Source: Takakia lepidozioides (Eukaryota; Streptophyta; Takakiopsida; Takakiales; Takakiaceae). Taken from it: 64,000 nt of DNA. The DNA is taken from positions 62,786,756 to 62,850,755 of the forward strand of contig CM060731.1 in assembly GCA_030704615.1 (NCBI GenBank), in the 5' to 3' direction. Below the pieces are notes generated by a model that did not search any database, was not told where the DNA came from, and worked only from the letters and a program-made list of their open reading frames with translations. Below are positions 1-10,452 of the stretch, in pieces (position 1 is the stretch's first letter; each line of letters opens with the position of its first letter). The position numbers were made by a program, and so were the translations under genes.

Positions 1-163
1 ATAACCAGGACAGAGGGCCATGAGGCTTACATCTTGGTAGATTGGATAACACCCTAACGGGCCACCGAGGGCAGGCTACAACACTAGATCCCAGGGGCCC
101 TGATAAAATCAATGAGCCAAGCTCCTAGAGTTCAGAAGAGTAAGACTAAATCTTAGAAAATCA

Positions 164-1485
164 CTAAAAGCTTGCAATGAACCAACCACTAAGCCAACAC
201 AAGGCCAACAGGGGCAAGTTACCCCATAAACCAGGGGCTATGAAGAGACAGCCGAATTCCTGGGGATGAGGAGCAGGTTTGCAGCAAAACAGGTCCAAGA
301 AGGAAAGCCCATTTTCCCAGACGTTAGCAATGTGAGATAGCCCTTTGGATTCCCAAGTTGACCATTTTTTGCTCAAGGTGGTTAGAGGCTCATGACTCAG
401 ATTGGGATTTCCAAACACGGGCTGACGCACAGCCTCCTCAAAGCAAGAGGCCCTGGTTTGCTTAAGATAAGGCCTCATGGAGTTCCAGGCGAACTAGCCC
501 CCACTTTTAGATTTAGCAGGCCCTGGACCATCCACTTCAGAGATGGGGACCATGAAGTAGAGCTGGATGGCAAAGCGTAAACCAGAGCTCTCTCACTAAC
601 ATGTGCACCAGGGGCTATCTCCAAAACGAAGAGTCCTAGGAATCCACTTAGCGAGCATGGCTGAAATTTGAAGAGAAGGGTCTATTAGCCTGAGGCCTCC
701 CTCTTTTTGAGGCCTGCATAACTGAGCCCAAGAGACCAACGCGCTCTTGGTAGGGGCAGAGGGGGAGGCCCCCCACATGAAGTTGTGCATCATAGATTTT
801 ATTTTTGCTATGACCTTCGATCCTAGGGACCAGACAGAAGCTGCGAACCAAATCGAGGCAAGCAGAATTTGATTAAGAACTAGTGCCCTACCTGCGATGG
901 AGAGCATGGCAGAGCTCCAGTAAGCCTGTTATGAAGTTTGTGCAGAATGGGCTCATATCTTTGCTCTTCCGTTAGGCCAATCCCCACTTGGAAGCCTAGG
1001 AGCGTGTGCGCAGATCCTGGGTGAAGCCATATGAGACCCCAACTCTGCCCCCATAGAGGGTCATGGCTCTTGGAGGCGTTTGGAAGCAGCTCGGTGAGAA
1101 GCCCAACTGATTTATTCCAGTTCACTTTGAGGCCTGAAGCAGAGCAGAAGAGTTGGAGAGCTTCGCAAGCTCTAGTGATATTGGCAGGGCTCTCATTGTT
1201 CAGAAGCAGAGTCGTATCGTCAACATACATAGACAGTTTAATAGACGAGTCCTGAGAAACCTTCAGACCCACTATGTCTTGTCTAGAAGCAAGATAATGC
1301 CCTAGAGCGTCTACTGCAATTAGGAACAGGTAAGGGGCCAAGGGGCATCCCTGTCTAACAGACCTGTAAAGAGCAAATGGTTTTGGTATGGCTCCGGTAA
1401 CAGAAACCATGCTAGACGCTGAGCTGAGGAGAAGCCTTATACTCCTGCAAGAATATGATAGAGTTATTTGGCAGAAGCAAGGCAA
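164..1485 (-). pseudogene. LINE ORF2 reverse transcriptase, truncated and frameshifted
   Basis: The segment 1485-880 (minus) shows RT motif B (SVRQGCPLAPYLF) and the catalytic box SMYVDDTTLLL (YVDD), followed by the SGLKVNWNKS stretch typical of plant LINEs. A second frame (907-596) holds the thumb/connection region (AGRALVLNQILL, then NFMWG and KEGGLRLIDPS). A third (478-164) holds the zf-RVT-like tail. Three frames in a row show frameshifts. RT would copy LINE RNA at the nicked target. The N-terminal RT motifs and most of the endonuclease are absent, so this is a fossil. Confidence 0.85.
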
Positions 1486-1951
1486 CCCAACGCTTGCGTC
1501 TAGATATTTTGGGGGCAGACCCTATCCCCCTTATGTTCCAAGATCTAACGTTAAAAAATATCAGCAGGGACGAAATGATGGCCCAGAGGAGGAGAAAGTG
1601 AAGACAGTTCTTCTGTCGTGGGGAGGGAGGCAGGAAACCCAAGAGAGGCCAGGAGGAGGGGAGGGGGTTGAAGAGAGCTCAATAATCCCTACCTGGATGT
1701 TTCCTTTCTTTTTCACTGGCTGGCCCTCTACCATATCAACAAATTGCTTTTTTGCTTCTGGTAATGATGTAGGTATCACAAATGATATTCTTAAACCCAG
1801 ATCACAAGCAAAGTGCAGCAAGAAATTATTTGATAGGCAGTTCAAATCGGGGCCTAAAGATAGATGAGGAAGCAACTTGTCATTGAAGTTCAAAGGAGCA
1901 AGGACCTGACATCTGCGTTTTTGATTGGAGGCAAAACAGCAGATAAACGGG
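1412..1951 (-). pseudogene. LINE ORF1 C-terminal part and endonuclease start
   Basis: From 1950 down to about 1561 there is an open frame ending in a proline/serine-rich tail. It continues in the same frame from the ORF1 piece on the other side of the MULE (codons CCG TTT AT lie in the target duplication on both sides). From 1642 another frame gives NVRSWNIRGIGS and then IIFLQEY, the N-terminal signature of LINE apurinic endonucleases (WNIRG, LQE). The endonuclease stops at 1412 where an internal deletion joins it to RT. Confidence 0.7.
1943..1951. repeat. MULE target-site duplication, left copy
   Basis: ATAAACGGG immediately precedes the left terminal inverted repeat and is repeated exactly at 13755-13763 immediately after the right one. 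Nine bp is the standard Mutator-superfamily duplication length. Confidence 0.95.
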
Positions 1952-2260
1952 GCCTCTCATTTTAAGATAATAGGGTCTTCAATGGGCACGTGCGATGTGG
2001 CCGGTGGGCCCCGTGCACGGACGCCCGGCTCCCCAGCACCCCACCCGCCGCTGCGTGCGGTCGCCCAGTCGCGGGCGCAGCTGCAGCAACCGCGCCCGCA
2101 CCCCCGTCCGCCGCGCGGCCAGTCCCCCGCCCATGAGTCCGCTGCCCTCCAGTCCGCCAGTCCGCTGCTGGCCAGTCCCCTGCCATCCAGTCCGATGACG
2201 GCGCAGGATCGCCACCGTCCATTCCCATAACCCATCCGAGCCCTCCATTTTTAGGGCTGC
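1952..2260 (+). repeat. MULE left terminal inverted repeat
   Basis: About 309 bp, GC-rich, inverted relative to 13365-13754. The outer edge reads GCCTCTCATTTTAAG and the inner edge ends in TTTTTAGGGCTGC. The transposase start codon lies about 145 bp inside it, so the TIR probably carries the transposase promoter, as in MuDR (inference). It is about 80 bp shorter than the right TIR because the GGACTGGC-type subrepeats are fewer. Confidence 0.93.
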
Positions 2261-2404
2261 AATTCAAACCTGCATTCCTGCCGCCTGCCACTTGTCAGCA
2301 GCCGCGAACGTGCGCACTGTTCTCCTGGCACGTTGTCGATCGTGTCTTGTACTGCGGCGCGTTTCTTGCATGTTCAGAAGCGTGTCCTTTGTACTGTATA
2401 GGGC

Positions 2405-4942
2405 ATGGACGTGGAAGCAAAACCCGATGATATACTAATCACGGAAAGCCCGCTTATACGGCCTCTTCGACAATGTTTGCAAACAGCAAAACCAAGACCC
2501 TTCAACAGGAAGGATCTACATTGGAAGAGTGAGACGCAATATGGGTTTATGGGTGTGCGGGTGAATGTTGAAAATGTCTACATACCTTGGGATAGAGTTG
2601 GTGACTTCGTCCTGGGAGAGGAGAGTTTGGAGGACTACCCCACTCAGTTTTGGGTGAATGTCCATTCTAAAGTGGAACCCGGCTCGCGAAAAGCACCCAG
2701 AGCCAACACATTTCTGTCCAGTATTATGTGTGCACCATCCTCAGTCCTTTTGACGTTTCATTGCATGTCTGTTGCCATTTTTTGTTTCACGAGTTCTCTG
2801 ATTTTATGCTTCCTCAAGTCGTTGGATATCGATTATAGAATTTTATGTCCAGGTATCAATGCTGCTACGGTCCTGATAACAAGCGCACCAACAAAGCAAT
2901 AGTGGAGAATCCAAAACAGAAGCGTGGAGGACCTCTTGTGGGTGCTGGAACATCTTGCCCTCATAAAGGCCCAAAGAGAAAGAAGTCGGAGTATGGAGAG
3001 TCTTACAAACGTGGTTGCCAATGCTGTTTCAAGGTCCAGCAATGCTATCTCGCCCCTGACATCTGTGTCCTCACGTACTACAACAACATGGAGCATACAG
3101 ATGCGCAAGGGAAACCCTCGCATGGGAAGTCTGCAGAGTTCAGGAACACCCGCCACGCCTATGCACCACACATTAGTGAGGAATTGAAAGCCTGGGTCGT
3201 CGAGTGTTTGTGCCGAGGCCTGTCGGTCGCCCAAATCATGATGGAGCATAAAGAGCACGTGATGAACAACACCGGCTTGGGCGATGCATGGACCCGCGAT
3301 GATTTCTTGTTGGAGCAAGATGTTCGCAACCTTGCCGAGAAACGTGCGTGGCAAACCTTCAAAAAGCACGCCGATGATGCAGAGAGTGTGCGCATGTGGA
3401 GAGACCATAATCCCGCGTCCGTTTTTTTCTATCAAGAGGAGAAATTAGAGCCAACATTCGAGCATTTTGATGGAGATTTGACATTCACTATTGGCATACA
3501 GACTCCGTGGCAGAAACGACGAATGCTGGAACTAGGACATGACCGTATCGTTGCATGTGATGCAACCTTTGGGACAAATCATGACAAGGTACTATTCGAA
3601 CGATTCCATAGACTTGTACGAGCATGATAGCATAGTACCATGCAACATTCACATAATATTTGGTGTGCTGACCCTTTCTGTATGTTTAAGGTTGTGTACG
3701 TTGCGGAAGACCGAGAGGCAGACCCATTGTGAACCGCTACAGACCTCATCACTCTTATGAAGTCTTCTCGTGCAGAACTGAGCAGAATTTGCATGCTCTG
3801 ACCATCTTACATTGTGCATTCCAACAGTTCCCATTGTACACGTTGATGGTCTTCGACGAGTGGTTGAACGGTATACCAGTTGCCTATATCCTATCCGCGA
3901 GGAATCGGACAAGAGACCTGGTTCCATGGATGAGAGTCTTGCGCGATTCACTCCTCGCAGATTTGCCGAGCTGGCGACCCAATGCCTTCATTGTGGACGA
4001 TGCCGAAGCAGAAATCAACGTTATTCGGTAAGTCTGTTGAAGGCAAGACTTGCCATGGGGAAAGGCAAGATGAGTGGTCGTAGAGTGGACTGGCTTATAT
4101 GGGAACTCACTGGCCGTGTGCTAACACACTACTGGTACGCAATCCATTTGAAGACCCACGGGTTCATAAGAAATGACAAACACGAAAAGTACATATCCAG
4201 TTCTATACTTGCGGCACGAGACATTCCTGCTGAGAGTGTTACTCTTCCCTTGGGTCCTGGTGAACCAGCCTACGTTCTCAGCAGCAACCACCCCGGCACA
4301 ACATACATTGTTTACAATCCTGATTGCGATTGGGGTTGTTGCACGTGCCCATGGGCAATGAAGGGAAATTTATGCAAGCATCAGGTCCGTGTCCTGAAGA
4401 TGCTTCACCCTGACCTGCAAGATGGCCTCCTTGTGCGCGCTTGTGGCACGGCGCTGGGAACCACTCATGGAGGATTACCTAACTTGCTCTTGGGCAATGG
4501 TGCCGGTGGCATCGACGAATCCAATCAGTTCATGGAAAGACATCCTCCGGACGACTTCCCCTACGACGAGGCACCTCTGCAGGTCTCAGCCTCATTGGAA
4601 CAAGAATTCACGGACATACTTTGCAATGTAGGTGATGACAAATACCTGGAGGCACATGCTCGATCTGCTCTTCATATGTGCAGAGGGCAGCTCGTTGATA
4701 TCCTGGCAAAAAGTGCGGCTGGAATGTTGCACCCTGCGGCAACGAAGGCTTTCCGTCCTCTGAACGACAACAACAACATGTCTCTGAAAAGGAGACGAGA
4801 TTTCGTGGAGGCCTGGAAAACCCGGCCTAGGGTTTTGCGGAGAACCGGCAAGAGGGTGTCTGCACCTGCACCTGCAGCACATATATACTCGAAAATTTGC
4901 AAGGTTTCAGGTCGTGTAGATGTCACGAAGAAGACAATATAA
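2405..4942 (+). pseudogene. MULE transposase (MURA-like) with internal deletion
   Basis: Exon 1 starts at ATG 2405 and ends near 2725; exon 2 is 2853-3588; exon 3 is 3828-4027; the C-terminal part runs to the stop at 4942. Exon 2 has a WRKY-GCM1/FAR1-like zinc segment (CQCCF, then two His in EHTD and SHG) and then the first catalytic Asp in VACDATFGT. Exon 3 has the second Asp in AFIVDDAEAE. The C-terminal part has a SWIM zinc finger (CTCPWAMKGNLCKH). Compared with the related copy at 60.6-63.0 kb, about 430 bp after exon 3 are missing. That stretch encodes the CxxH (CLWH) motif and the region expected to hold the third acidic residue. The deletion also leaves the downstream frame mismatched. 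The protein would bind TIRs and cut DNA, but this copy should be inactive. Confidence 0.85.
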
Positions 4943-5090
4943 GTCTGCAATGCCTCGAAAACAGACAAAGTTTCACGTCGTGTAGGTGTCACGGAGAAGA
5001 CAATATAAGTCTGCAATTCCTCGAAAAAAGACAAGGTTTCATGTCGTGTAGGTGTCACGAAGAAGACAATATAAGTCTGCAATTTCTTCT
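4886..5090 (+). repeat. 66-bp tandem repeat, about 3 copies
   Basis: Three near-identical units with GTCGTGTAG at 4911, 4977 and 5043 give a period of 66 bp. The first unit contains the transposase stop codon; the others are downstream. The unit is 22 codons long, so copy-number change would not shift frame. Confidence 0.85.
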
Positions 5091-5648
5091 GGTAGCATTG
5101 TCCCTTTCTGAAATACAAGTCCGCAATGGACTAATGCATAGTCTCCCAACGGACTCCTCCAGTCTCCCAACTGACTCCCACACAGTCTCCCAAGCATAGT
5201 CTCCCAACGGACTCACGCACAATCTCCCAACAGAGTCACAGTCAACAGACTGCGAGCGCCAGTAAGCCAGTCTGCTGGTCAGTTTGCTGCCCACTCCAAA
5301 AGTATGCTCACCACACTTCCACCTCATCCCTGCAACTTATGCCAATCCAGCGTCCTAGCAGACTCATGGACATGGTGCCTCCCAGACTAGGTACCAGACC
5401 CAGCAGTCCTAGCCTCGGTAGCATACTGCTCGCACATTCAAGCTCAGCGGACTCGGGTGCACAGTGCATGGAAAAATTGACACCATTGTGTCCATTGAGT
5501 TTAGTGACAACATTACAAAACATGCCAGCACCCACAGTACACAAAAATGCTCATCACCACTGGAATAGTACGCGAAAAGACTCGCATTTTTTATTTCGGT
5601 ACATAGACTTCACATGACAAGTACATCATACTCATGAGAGCAGTTTCT
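5091..5648. other. Spacer between the two convergent MULE genes
   Basis: There is no supported gene here. From 5140 to 5245 the motif AGTCTCCCAAC recurs about five times with short spacers, a simple degenerate array. The rest is unique sequence between the 3' ends of the transposase and the minus-strand accessory gene and presumably holds both polyadenylation regions. Confidence 0.6.
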
Positions 5649-6683
5649 CTACATTGTCCAACCCCCGCACGATATACTGGGCACACTGCATTCGCTGCCC
5701 AAGTGCAAACTTGAAAGTAACCAGTCCTTCGTGAAAGGTGTTCCTCTCTCTGGCTTTGCAGTCTTGGAGACATTTGCTCTGACTTTTATCCACTCATAAA
5801 ACACTTGAATGAATGACATGACATAAAAGCCATACTCCCAGCTGAATGGTTGCTGAGGCACATCAGGCGCGTGGAACTGAAATGCTTGGACAATCTCATA
5901 CCACTCTGGTGAGTCCATCGAGTACCCTAAGCACTGCGCATGAAGCTTCCGAATCCACCCTAGAACAAAGGGACATTTATGCAAGTCCCTGATAGAGTTC
6001 AGGTGAGTGTAACAGCCCTTGCGGAGGTCGATGATACAAACACTCCAGTGCCCCCTGTAATGGTATCAAACAACATGGCGTCATTGCACAATCATGATGG
6101 GCAGACTCAGCAGACCGACCACTCAGCAGACTCAGCACTCAACAGACTCAATCTTCAAACCCAGTCCACTGCACAAATACAGCGGTCAACTTAATCGCTC
6201 AGAGTCAAGACGACACTGCAAAACCAGACTATGACTCAGGAGACGGTCTCAGCAGACTCAGAAGAGTTCTTACTCGTCCCCAATTGGCACCAAAATGAAA
6301 TCGCACTCTTTCAAGTCCTTGCCCAGTCATTCAGTACTGAGGCAACCTTTCAAGACCTCCAGAAGGCTTTCATGTTGCCCCACCCCCAATGACTTCAACA
6401 CCGTCCACGTCGACGTTGGAAGAACATCAATAGTGTTGATGAACGCAGCCTCAACCGACTTCTCATAGAATCGACACCACAGCTCCAGGAGTCTATCTAT
6501 GCACTCCGACTCAACCTTCTGGACCGCCTTTATGTCATCCGGTGATAGTCCGCATTCAAACCGTGGGTCCTCTTCAAAAAACATCAGCATGGAATTACCT
6601 ACCTTCACGTGCAGAGCATGTGCTTTGCCAAACCGAGCACCCATCCTGCACAGAGCAGACCATCCTTCGGGAAGCCTCATGTA
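5649..6683 (-). other. Ulp1/SENP-like (C48) domain with altered catalytic residues
   Basis: Splicing 6274 to 6054 joins DFILVPIGDE to GHWSVCIIDL, the signature before and at the catalytic His of Ulp1-type SUMO proteases. The following strand reads THLNSI where the family has an Asp-Ser motif, so the catalytic Asp position is Asn. The oxyanion Gln region is kept (DVPQQPF). The position of the nucleophile reads WEYGFYVM where active enzymes have D-C-G, so Cys is replaced by Tyr. His and Gln remain, Asp and Cys are lost. A pseudoprotease or a decayed protease are both possible. An in-frame TGA at 6327-6329 lies upstream. Confidence 0.65.
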
Positions 6684-7403
6684 CTGAACAGACTGACGTC
6701 AACATGGTACCAAACACTCTACAGGCTGAACAATTCATCAGACTGACAAGACTAACCACAACAGACAATGATGAAACCAGCAGCAAACTGACCAGCGTGC
6801 AGACTGACCACAACAGAGCGCAAAGCACTTAACGACAAAGACAGACAAGGAGACTGAGCACAGTACTCACCTGTGCTACTCCAGGAAACGACCCACATCT
6901 TTGTCCATGTCCAAGGCCAGCTTGCGGTTCTTGTTCATAAAGACGTCAGACTTTTTCTTCGCCGGTCTCTTGGTACTTGGACCCTCCTCGACCTCCTCAG
7001 CATGGTCCATGACAGTCCGCTTCTTGGCTTTGCCTCTCCCCTGGGAAGCAGGGGCAGCTGTAGGCGGGCTGGATAGAGCAGACAAACGCAGCGCTCCGCC
7101 CTACTTTGCAACAGAGGCTGGTCAGCAGGTTTGTTTACACTTGTTGGACCTGTCTTTGCAGCTTCGTGGGTTGCATGCGTAGAACTGACCCGCGCATCGA
7201 GGGGCGTGCTCACCCCCACACATTTCTTGGCTGTTGATCCCACGTTTGCAGCATGGGCGGAAGATGTCATGTCCTCAGAAGTAGACAGTTTGCCGACGGA
7301 GGGACAAACATCCTGTGAGGATACCGAGCAAAATGTTGAATTAGTCCAATTTCACAATGTGCTAAAACATAAACAACAGTGTTGAAAGAGGAAATGGCAC
7401 AAC

Positions 7404-8875
7404 CTGCCCAAGGGGTGAGGGAGCAGACTCCATGTAATCCAGCACTATACCAGACGGTGTCTGCGCCGCATGTGGTTCCTTGTCAGTGTGCCTGCCAGCA
7501 TGTTCAGTCTGTTGCTCAATGTGGGCAGTCTGCTCGGCCGCCGGTTCTTCGTCTGTGAACTGTGCAGTCTGCTGGCAACTCTGTGGTTCAGTCTCTTCCT
7601 CAATGTGGGCAATGTGCTCGGTGGCAGGTTGGTCGTCAGTCCTTCCCTCTGTGAAGTGTGCAGTGTGCTGGTCAGGCCGTGCAATCTGAACTGTGCAATC
7701 AGAGCTGAGCTGTGCAGTCTGCCGCTCCGAGCCATCCTGGTCAGTCCTTCCATGTGTAACCTGTGCAGTCTGCTGGTTAGTCTACGGTTCAGTCTGCTCA
7801 TCAATGAAGATAGTATGCTGCCCCGCCACACATTGCTTGGCAGTCCTTCCATGTGTCCACTGTTTAGTGTGCTGGTCAGTCTGGTGGACAGCCGGCTGGG
7901 CGTTCGGATCTCCATGGACTTGGGAAACATCAAGAACATGTATGGAAGACCCACCGGCAATTGCTTCCTCAGACTCTTCTGTAAGATCTATGATACGGTT
8001 TTGCGTTCCCAGATTGAGTTCGGTCATCACGTAGGACTCATCTATGGCTTTCGCCACTGAGCGCACGAAAACCGGACTAACCTGGAAGGTCACAGAAGGC
8101 AGGCCACGGGGAGCTGGATAAAAATGCTTTACCGGTGACCTGATGACGTCGTCAGTGAATGTGTCTGGGGGAAAAGTGGACTCGGTCAAAACACTCATAC
8201 TGGCAGATCCAAAAACATGTTGTTGGGAACTCAGCAGAAATTCGTCCACAGGGTCCCGGTGAGGCCAGTGCATCTGAGTCTATTGCACAATCCAGGGAAT
8301 AGACTGGCTGTTAGTCTCCTGGATAGTCTGTTCGGCCATCTGCTGAGTAGGTTTGCCAGTGTGCTGCACAGTCTGCTGAGGAGCAATCTGCTGGCTGGAT
8401 TCGTCGGTCTGCTGCACGGTCTGCTGAGGGGCAATCTGCTGGCTGGATTTGTCGGTCTGCTGCATGGTCTGCTGTACAGTTTGCTGAGAGGCAGTCTGGT
8501 GGCCATGTTCGCTGGTCTGCTGCACAGTCGGATGAGGGGCAGTCTGTCGGCCGGTCTGTTCTCCGGTCTGCTGCAAAGTCTGCAAAGTCCGCTGCCCGCT
8601 CAGTACTGTTTGAACATATTGAGTATGTGTGTGCGGGGCACTCTGCTGGGAGTAATCCGGCCTATTACCCGGGACGGTCTGGTGCACATGCTCGGTCTCC
8701 AGCACTTGGGCAGTCTGCCCACATGTGTCGTGGGGAATATATTGTTCGACATTCTTGTGGCCAGTCTGCTGGACAGTCTCCCGAACTCCTTGTAAAGCCA
8801 GAACAAGGTCCCTTGCACCTCTGACAAAAGAGTCGAAAGCAGCCTGCACTTGCTTGTCTCCCAGATCAACTCGCC
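7404..8875 (-). repeat. QQT/CAGACT codon repeat region of the accessory gene
   Basis: The exon encodes dozens of Gln-Gln-Thr(-Asp/Ala/Val) units (for example QQTVQQTDESSQQIA), densest at 8849-8280 and again at 7780-7470. The DNA motif is CAGCAGACT with variants. The same frame continues through TAG at 8282-8280 and TAG at 7784-7782; each precedes ACT where the repeat normally reads CAG ACT. Open frames on the plus strand here are shadows of this repeat. Confidence 0.85.
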
Positions 8876-10175
8876 CTACAACACATGTTTATGCAAATGT
8901 GAACTTGTAAAAACGTTGGCAAAAGAAATTGAGTTGAAACACGAAAGTTGCCCATAACATTTTACCTTCCAAGACATTTCCGACGAGGCCAATGTCCTTG
9001 ATTTGCCGGCACAGGCATGCTCCATCGAGATGAGCAATGGCGCCGATGCGGTCTTCAGTTGGGATCCCACACCACAGGACTTTGAAAACATTGGGATTCT
9101 GCAAAACAATGTCGAATACTGCTCGCTCCATCACCAATGCAAACCAGTGCAATGCCTCATCCACCACAAACTTCTGTGAATGGTCTGTTCCATGGAGTAA
9201 GTCCATCCTCAAACTATACAGATCCTTCATCAACTTGTTGTATGAGCGGAAATTGCCAAATTGCATCCATCTGTGTTGTAGGAAGGAAGCTGCCATGCGC
9301 TCAAAGTCCTCCTCAGTCAATCCGAACAAGTGATTTCTTTGCACCCCAAAAATTGGATGTGCCATAGGCATATGTCTGAGGTCTTCAGGCCGTGGGTCAT
9401 CCATGAGAATCAGCTGCACAAGTAGAGGCGGCGCATTTTGGTTGCTTGTGGCTTCAATGGCAACAGCAGAGGCGAATTCTAGAACATGGTTGGCTTCCTC
9501 AATAGAAAACTCTATGGAATAATGAAAGGGTACAAATGACCACCGGCGGTCCGCAACGATCCGGTGGAGCTCATTATGCCAATCCAAATGGGGATTAATT
9601 TCTCCCACCCTAAGCCGGGGAAGTGTGAGGTCTTCAGCTCCGGGGCAAATTACCGGTGATGGCGATCGCCAAACTGCAAAAAACGTCGTGCTATGTGAGA
9701 GAAAGGCAGTCTGCTGGTCAGTCTGCTGGTCCGCAGTCTGTTGGATGACAGGACTTCCCATTGGCATGGGCTGCATGATGGGCTCTTGGAGAGGAGTCTG
9801 CAGGATGACAGGCTGCTCGTTGGGAATCTGCTCTCTCGGAGTCTGCTGGATGACAGGCTGCTGAATGGGAGTTTGCTGGATGACGGCCTGCTGAATGGGA
9901 GTCTGCTGGATGGCAGACTCGGCTGTCCCAGACGCATTCCCCCCCGACGCGTCTTCAATATGTAATGCCGCTATAGCAGCAGATGACCCAGGATACTTCA
10001 ATAATATGTACTCTCGCACGCGGTCCACTTCCGCACGCACTGCAGTCGCTTGTAAAGGAGCATCATTGCTAGGTTTCCGCCAAGCCTGAATGGCCCTACG
10101 AATATAAACACGTTCATCCTGGTACATGGCAGAGAACTTCGACGTCAGGAACATGGACGTGGACTCTATATTCAC

Positions 10176-10452
10176 CTCATGCAGCGGACTGGACTCACAG
10201 ACCAGCAGACTGTAATGTGCGTACGTAGGATGGAGGCAACTAGTAGACTATACCAGTGGACTGGACCAGCGAACTGACAAACGGACTCAATAAGTAATGC
10301 AGCGATATAAAACAGACTAACTGACGAGCGGACTGAGCCAGCGGACTGAGGAGAGAACGTAGGGGACTGACCAGACTGAATAGGCAACGTGACCCTGATG
10401 ATGGACTCAAACAGCACAGAGAACAGACTGGGCGGTCAGACTGACCATTACC
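10176..10452 (-). repeat. Intron made of GACTG-type short repeats
   Basis: Between the exon ending near 10453 (donor GAG|GTAATGG) and the exon starting at 10175 lies about 277 bp rich in GGACTGA, CAGACTG and GGACTCA units on the plus strand. The same motif family forms the protein repeat in the neighbouring exons, so it is a property of the DNA of this element and not of the protein alone. Confidence 0.6.

Larger units (their letters stand above)
1..1951 (-). mobile_element. LINE (non-LTR retrotransposon), downstream part, split by the MULE
   Basis: Minus-strand remains of a plant LINE read leftward out of the window: the end of ORF1 (about 1951-1561), the start of an apurinic endonuclease (1642-1412), then reverse transcriptase and the zf-RVT-type C-terminal region (1485-164). 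The upstream piece lies on the far side of the MULE at 13755 and beyond. The 3' end is outside the window. The element is internally deleted: endonuclease residues around the LQE motif run almost directly into RT motif B, so most of the endonuclease and the first RT motifs are missing. The coding parts lie in several frames, so it is dead. LINE identity is clear from the motifs; the clade is not determined. Confidence 0.85.

Noticed and set aside
1925-2291. Several open frames on both strands in the left TIR (and the mirror set at 13257-13769)
   Set aside because: High GC removes stop codons by chance. The two TIRs give the same frames and no domain is present.
8280-8600. Possible CRISPR-like array of short repeats
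   Set aside because: Repeats are codon units inside a coding exon with irregular spacing; the genome is that of a plant.
7445-8795. Long plus-strand open frames full of Ser, Leu and Cys repeats
   Set aside because: They are antisense readings of the QQT codon repeat; they have no independent start, domain or splice context.
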